From contig NZ_CP044065.1 in assembly GCF_008693385.1 (NCBI RefSeq), forward strand, positions 1,984,001-2,048,000: DNA of 64,000 nucleotides, read 5' to 3'. A program made the position numbers and the translations under genes. Source of the stretch: Cupriavidus pauculus (GTDB lineage: Bacteria; Pseudomonadota; Gammaproteobacteria; Burkholderiales; Burkholderiaceae). The notes under the pieces are model-generated. The model had not been told where the DNA came from, ran no database searches, and saw only the letters and a list, made by a program, of their open reading frames with translations. The stretch's first letter is position 1. Each line of letters opens with the position of its first letter. Positions 59,821 to 64,000 of the stretch are shown one piece after another.

Positions 59821-60579
59821 ATGAGCGCAGCCAAACACCTTTATATCGTGACCGGCGCCTCGCGCGGGCTGGGCGCGGCCCTCACGCGCGCGCTGCTCGT
59901 GCCGGGCAACCGCGTGGTCTGCGTGGCCCGCAGCCGCAACCCGGAGCTCGAGGCCGAGGCCTCGGCCAGCGGCGTGCCGGTGGCCTGGCATCTGCAGGAC
60001 CTGGCCCAGCCCGGCCCCGCCGCAGGCTGGCTCGGCAGCGTGCTGGACGCGGTGGACGACACCCCGGCGAGCATCACGCTGATCCTCAACGCCGGCGTGG
60101 TGGAGCCGATCGGCCCGATCACGAAGCTGCACGAGAACTCGCTGATCCCGCATCTGCTGACCAACCTGGCCGCGCCGATGACGATGACCGCCGCGTTCAT
60201 CGAACACACCGCGCGCTTCGACTGCCCGCGCAAGATCCTCGCGATCTCGTCGGGCGCCGCGCGCAATCCGGTGCAGGGCTGGAGCGCCTACTGCGCCGGC
60301 AAGGCCGCGCTCGACATGTTTATCCGCTCGGTCAACGCCGAGTACCGCGACGTGCCCGCGCCGCGCACCATCCGCGCGGTGGCGCTGGCGCCCGGCGTGG
60401 TCGACACCGACATGCAGGCGACCATCCGCGACGCGGAGTTCGCCGACGTGCAGCGCTTCCGCGACCTCAAGGCCAACGACAAGCTGTCGTCGCCCGACGA
60501 GACCGCAAAGCGCATCGCGGCCTATCTGTCCCGCCCCGATTTCGGCACGACCGAACTCGACGATATTCGCAATTACTGA
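59821..60579 (+). CDS. Short-chain dehydrogenase/reductase
   Basis: A 252-residue SDR. It has an N-terminal nucleotide motif (YIVTGASRGLGAAL), a catalytic Ser region (KILAISSGAARNPVQGW) and SAYCAGKAALDMF with the Tyr-x3-Lys pair. The C-terminus resembles sepiapterin reductase-like YueD proteins. Substrate unknown. It is 6 nt before lysS and 100 nt after prfB, so it is inserted in the usual prfB-lysS pair. Confidence 0.85.
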   Translation: MSAAKHLYIVTGASRGLGAALTRALLVPGNRVVCVARSRNPELEAEASASGVPVAWHLQDLAQPGPAAGWLGSVLDAVDDTPASITLILNAGVVEPIGPITKLHENSLIPHLLTNLAAPMTMTAAFIEHTARFDCPRKILAISSGAARNPVQGWSAYCAGKAALDMFIRSVNAEYRDVPAPRTIRAVALAPGVVDTDMQATIRDAEFADVQRFRDLKANDKLSSPDETAKRIAAYLSRPDFGTTELDDIRNY

Positions 60580-60585
60580 ACCATC

Positions 60586-62136
60586 ATGACCGAACCCACG
60601 CGCGCCAATCCCGCCGCCCCCGCCAACGCCTCCGACACGCCCGCCGTCGACGAGAACAAGATCATCGCGGAGCGGCGCGAGAAACTGCAGGCACTGCGCC
60701 AGCAGGGCGTGGCCTTCCCGAACGATTTCCGCCCCACGCACCAGGCCGCCGCGCTGCACGCGCAGTTCGGCGAGACCGATCAGGCCGCGCTCGAAGCCAC
60801 GCCGGTCGAAGTGGCGATTGCCGGCCGCATGATGCTCAAGCGCGTGATGGGCAAGGCCAGCTTTGCCACCGTGCAGGACGGCAGCGGCCAGATCCAGTTC
60901 TACATCACGCGCGACAAGGTCGGCGAGGACGTCTACGCGGCGTTCAAGCACTGGGACCTCGGTGACATCATCAGCGCGCGCGGCGAACTGTTCCGCACCA
61001 ACAAGGGCGAGCTGTCGGTGCAGGTGCGCGAGCTGCGCCTGCTGTCGAAGGCGCTGCGTCCGCTGCCGGACAAGTTCCACGGCCTGGCCGACCAGGAAAC
61101 GAAATACCGCCAGCGCTACGTGGACCTGATCGTCTCCCCCGAGACGCGCAACACGTTCCGCGCGCGCACCAACGCCATCTCCTCGCTGCGCCGCCATATG
61201 GCCGACGCGGGCTTCATGGAAGTGGAAACGCCGATGCTGCACCCGATTCCGGGCGGCGCCGCGGCCAAGCCGTTCATCACGCACCACAACGCGCTGGACA
61301 TGCAGATGTTCATGCGCATCGCGCCCGAGCTCTACCTCAAGCGCCTGGTCGTCGGTGGCTTCGAGCGCGTGTTCGAGATCAACCGCAACTTCCGTAACGA
61401 AGGGGTGAGCCCGCGCCACAACCCCGAGTTCACGATGATGGAGTTCTACGCGGCCTATACGGATTACCGCTGGCTGATGGACTTCACCGAGAACCTGATC
61501 CGCCAGGCCGCGATCGATGCGCGCGGCAGCGCGACGGTGATGTATCAGGGCCGCGAACTCGACCTCGCCAAGCCGTTCCACCGCCTGACCATCACGCAGG
61601 CGATCCAGAAATACGCGCCGCAGTACACCGACGCGCAACTGGCCGACGTGGAGTTCCTGCGCGCCGAGCTCAAGAAGTTCGGCGTCAACACCAGCGCGCC
61701 GCAGTTCCTGAACGCCAAGGTGGGCACGCTGCAGCTGGTGCTGTTCGAGGAAACGGCCGAAAGCCAGCTGTGGGAGCCGACGTTCATCATCGACTACCCG
61801 GTCGAGGTGTCGCCGCTCGCGCGCGCGTCAGATACGGTGCCGGGCATTACCGAGCGTTTCGAGCTGTTCATCACGGGCCGCGAAATCGCCAACGGCTTCT
61901 CGGAGCTGAACGACGCCGAGGACCAGGCCGAGCGCTTCCGCGCGCAGGTCGAGCAGAAGGACGCCGGCGACGAGGAAGCGATGTACTTCGACGCCGACTA
62001 TATCCGCGCGCTCGAGTACGGCATGCCCCCGACGGGCGGCTGCGGCATCGGCATCGACCGCCTGGTCATGCTGCTGACGGACAGCCCCAATATCCGCGAC
62101 GTCATTCTCTTCCCGCATCTGCGCCGCGAAGAGTAA
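60586..62136 (+). CDS. lysS: Lysyl-tRNA synthetase (class II)
   Basis: Charges tRNA-Lys. 516 residues: an N-terminal OB-fold anticodon domain ([18 protein letters not shown]) and the class II core with motif 1 around [21 protein letters not shown], motif 2 [20 protein letters not shown] and motif 3 [13 protein letters not shown]. The Pro/Ala-rich first 25 residues are longer than in E. coli. The end is followed by an A/T-poor gap of 221 nt. Confidence 0.97.
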   Translation: MTEPTRANPAAPANASDTPAVDENKIIAERREKLQALRQQGVAFPNDFRPTHQAAALHAQFGETDQAALEATPVEVAIAGRMMLKRVMGKASFATVQDGSGQIQFYITRDKVGEDVYAAFKHWDLGDIISARGELFRTNKGELSVQVRELRLLSKALRPLPDKFHGLADQETKYRQRYVDLIVSPETRNTFRARTNAISSLRRHMADAGFMEVETPMLHPIPGGAAAKPFITHHNALDMQMFMRIAPELYLKRLVVGGFERVFEINRNFRNEGVSPRHNPEFTMMEFYAAYTDYRWLMDFTENLIRQAAIDARGSATVMYQGRELDLAKPFHRLTITQAIQKYAPQYTDAQLADVEFLRAELKKFGVNTSAPQFLNAKVGTLQLVLFEETAESQLWEPTFIIDYPVEVSPLARASDTVPGITERFELFITGREIANGFSELNDAEDQAERFRAQVEQKDAGDEEAMYFDADYIRALEYGMPPTGGCGIGIDRLVMLLTDSPNIRDVILFPHLRREE

Positions 62137-62357
62137 CCCGGCGCTGACCGCGGTGTTTCGGCCCCTCTCCGCCCGGAGAGGGGGTCGGCCCCTGTTACAA
62201 CCGATCGTCGGACACGCACCGACAACGGAGCCAAGCCCTTGATTTGACGGCGCTTTTCGGCTCACAACTCCTTACAAAATCCAACGGCATTCCGGCTTGC
62301 GTTGCGCCAAACTATGTTCATCCATCCGGCATTCCGGATCGCTTTGGAGAACAAGAG

Positions 62358-63032
62358 ATGCAAAGCCCTGTGCCCTCCCCCCGCCGTATCCACCCGCTGA
62401 TCGCCGCCGCCGCCGTGGCCGTTGTCATTGCGAGCCTGACGGCCGTCGCGGCCGTGACCGGCGTGCTGCCGATCAGCAAGGCCAACCAGGGCCAGGGTGC
62501 CGACTCCGACCCCGTCGCCACCGCGCCCGCACCTGCCTCGGCATACACCTCGCAGACGACCGCGCAGACGCCGCCGCCGGGCTCGACGACACGCCCGCCC
62601 GCCTACGGTCCGGCCACTTCCACCCAGGCCGCCAACAACGTTCCGCCGCCGCAGCAAGCCGCGCAGCCGGTCGAACAGCAGGCGCCCGCCGCCAAGCCCA
62701 GCCATACCGCGGGCCGCGTGGTGGCCGTGACGCCGATCCAGACCGAGAAGCCCACGAGCGGCCTCGGCGCCGTCGGCGGCGCGGTGGTCGGTGGCCTGCT
62801 CGGCAACCAGATCGGCCGCGGTAACGGCCGGATTCTCGGCACCGTGGCCGGCGCGGCCGCCGGCGGCTACGCGGGTAACGTCGTCGAGAAGCACGTGAAC
62901 AAGGACACGCAGTACCGCGTCAGCGTGAAGATGGACGACGGCACGCATCGCACGTTCACCTACGAGCGGGAGCCGGGCGTGCAGGTTGGCCAGCGCGTGC
63001 ATATGGAGCGCGGCGTACTGGTGACCGGCTGA
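62358..63032 (+). CDS. Glycine-zipper 2TM-domain protein
   Basis: A 224-residue membrane-associated protein. A single N-terminal transmembrane segment (LIAAAAVAVVIASLTAVAAV) is followed by a long disordered Ala/Pro/Gln/Thr linker (about residues 45-125) and a glycine-zipper domain (GLGAVGGAVVGGLLGNQIGRG and GTVAGAAAGGYAGNVVEKHV). It ends with a small beta domain (RVSVKMDDGTHRTFTYE). Such domains often occur in outer-membrane or periplasmic proteins of the SlyB/Rcp type. GGAGA at 62346 fixes the start at 62358. Function unknown. Confidence 0.85.
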   Translation: MQSPVPSPRRIHPLIAAAAVAVVIASLTAVAAVTGVLPISKANQGQGADSDPVATAPAPASAYTSQTTAQTPPPGSTTRPPAYGPATSTQAANNVPPPQQAAQPVEQQAPAAKPSHTAGRVVAVTPIQTEKPTSGLGAVGGAVVGGLLGNQIGRGNGRILGTVAGAAAGGYAGNVVEKHVNKDTQYRVSVKMDDGTHRTFTYEREPGVQVGQRVHMERGVLVTG

Positions 63033-63055
63033 CCGGTTGAACCGGCTCCGCCACG

Positions 63056-63088
63056 AAAAAAGGCGCGTCGATCGACGCGCCTTTTTTT
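63056..63088. terminator. Bidirectional rho-independent terminator
   Basis: A6, then a perfect 20-bp palindrome GGCGCGTCGA/TCGACGCGCC (63062-63081), then T7. Ends the glycine-zipper gene and, on the other strand, the isc transcript after iscX. Confidence 0.92.
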
Positions 63089-63104
63089 GGTCCTGCGAGG
63101 GAGC

Positions 63105-63299
63105 TTACTCGGCTTCCTCGATCCACGCCTGCTGGATCGCCTCGAGAATCTTCTCGCCCGAGCGGTCGGGCAGATCGTCGAAGCCATCGAGCTCCATCAC
63201 CCACTTGTGCAGGTCCGTGAAGCGGATCGTGGCCGGATCGACGTCCGGGAACTTGTCGTACAGCGCCGCGGCGACGTCGTAGGTATCAGTCCATTTCAT
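63105..63299 (-). CDS. iscX: Fe-S cluster assembly protein IscX
   Basis: A 64-residue acidic protein that binds IscS and slows cluster assembly, last gene of the isc operon. It contains MKWTDTYDVAAALYDKFPD, DPATIRFTDLHKWVMEL and GEKILEAIQQAWIEE, all typical of the family. Fifteen bases follow the fdx stop. Confidence 0.95.
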   Translation of the reverse strand: MKWTDTYDVAAALYDKFPDVDPATIRFTDLHKWVMELDGFDDLPDRSGEKILEAIQQAWIEEAE

Positions 63300-63314
63300 G
63301 AGCGTGCTCCGGCC

Positions 63315-63653
63315 TCAGTGGCCTTCCTTGGCATGGTTGATCGTGTATTTCGGAATCTCGACGGTCAGGTCCTCGTCCGCGACGATCGCCTGGCACGAGA
63401 GCCGCGAATTGGGTTCGAGGCCCCATGCCTTGTCGAGCAGGTCCTCTTCCTTCTCCTCGGCCTCGTTCAGCGAATCGAAACCTTCCCGCACGATGACGTG
63501 GCAGGTCGTGCAGGCGCAGGACTTCTCGCACGCGTGCTCGATCTCGATACCGTTGGCCAGCAGCGCGTCGCACACGCTGACGCCCGTCCTGGCTTCGATC
63601 ACGGTCCCCTCGGGACAGTATTCGACGTGGGGCAAAACAATGATCTGTGGCAT
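63315..63653 (-). CDS. fdx: ISC system [2Fe-2S] ferredoxin
   Basis: A 112-residue ferredoxin that gives electrons for Fe-S cluster assembly. The cluster cysteines are in EHACEKSCACTTCHVIV (C-x5-C-x2-C) and in RLSCQAIV near residue 87. It lies between hscA and iscX as in E. coli. The end (KYTINHAKEGH) is standard for the family. Confidence 0.96.
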   Translation of the reverse strand: MPQIIVLPHVEYCPEGTVIEARTGVSVCDALLANGIEIEHACEKSCACTTCHVIVREGFDSLNEAEEKEEDLLDKAWGLEPNSRLSCQAIVADEDLTVEIPKYTINHAKEGH

Positions 63654-63688
63654 GGTCTTCCTGGGTATTTCTGTGTCTGGGGCGCCGG

Positions 63689-64000
63689 TTAGCCGATTTC
63701 CTGGACCTTGCGGCCCGCGAGCGCGCTCTTGATCGACCGGTCCATGCGCCGCGCGGCAAACTCGTCGGTGCCATGCGACAGCGCATCGACGGCCGCCTTG
63801 ATCGCGCGATGGTCGTCGCCCTTCGCGGTCTCGCGCACGGTGACGATCAGCGCATCGATAGCCGCGCGTTCGGCGTCGTCGAGCAGCGTACCGTCGGACT
63901 CCAGCGCGCGCGTGGTCGCTTCCACGAGCCGCTCGGCTTCCACGCGCTCTTCGGCGAGCGCGCGGCTCTTCATGTCATGCTCGGCCTCGCGGAAGCTTTC
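63689..64000 (-). CDS. hscA: Hsp70-type chaperone HscA, C-terminal fragment
   Basis: Only the last 103 codons are in the window; the gene continues past 64000. The helical lid of HscA is seen ([32 protein letters not shown], then [29 protein letters not shown]). HscA works with HscB to release Fe-S clusters from IscU. The next gene, fdx, begins 35 nt downstream. Confidence 0.93.
   Translation of the reverse strand, partial: ESFREAEHDMKSRALAEERVEAERLVEATTRALESDGTLLDDAERAAIDALIVTVRETAKGDDHRAIKAAVDALSHGTDEFAARRMDRSIKSALAGRKVQEIG

Overview
The window is a GC-rich chromosomal segment from a betaproteobacterium of the family Burkholderiaceae, most likely Cupriavidus or a close relative of Ralstonia. 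That assignment is inference from gene content and order (lysC beside tRNA-Ser, tilS-accA, pyrG-kdsA-eno-ftsB, edd with a HexR-type regulator, an rpfE-type gene next to recJ, lysS, and the end of an isc operon) and from the strong GC bias. Almost all of it is ordinary, densely packed core genome.

The left edge (1 to about 2580) is the end of an integrated element. It holds an AT-richer zinc-ribbon/DUF4145 gene and a tyrosine recombinase that reads through only if a one-base frameshift is repaired. The recombinase abuts the 3' end of a tRNA-Ser(GCU) gene with a clear promoter and terminator. From 2810 to about 21300 come housekeeping genes: lysC, tilS, accA, an AlkA-type glycosylase, cysS, a TPR protein, two cyclophilins, lpxH, cysE, an internally deleted PrpF-family remnant, a TrmJ-type methyltransferase, suhB, mutS, a secreted phosphoesterase-like protein, slyD and a RoxA-type oxygenase. 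From 21500 to 35300 lie an Ala-rich lipoprotein, bamC-dapA, a small minus-strand cluster (methyltransferase, M50 protease, YciO, PHP phosphatase), a ferredoxin-NADP reductase, an alpha/beta hydrolase divergent from an acyl-CoA synthetase, a gamma carbonic anhydrase, hslO, and ftsB.

From 35500 to 44000 all genes are on the minus strand: pyrG-kdsA-eno, then a four-gene set encoding a permuted ATP-grasp enzyme, an alpha-E protein, a transglutaminase-like protein and an Anbu-type proteasome homologue. This is the least understood system in the window. Next is an Entner-Doudoroff/gluconate module (edd, gntK) divergent from hexR, with two 15-bp palindromes that look like HexR operators. The comEC gene (47736-51398) carries a striking in-frame 87-bp tandem repeat inside its metallo-beta-lactamase domain. 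The right part holds tatD-lolD-lolC, rpfE-recJ, a LysM/M23 lipoprotein, prfB with its programmed frameshift, an SDR gene, lysS, a glycine-zipper protein, and iscX-fdx-hscA, with hscA cut by the window end.

No CRISPR array, rRNA or complete insertion sequence was seen. The most unusual observations are the ComEC minisatellite, which appears to have grown from the enzyme's own metal-binding loop; the Anbu/ATP-grasp cluster; the tRNA-linked island end; the fused PrpF remnant; and several perfect inverted repeats at promoters.
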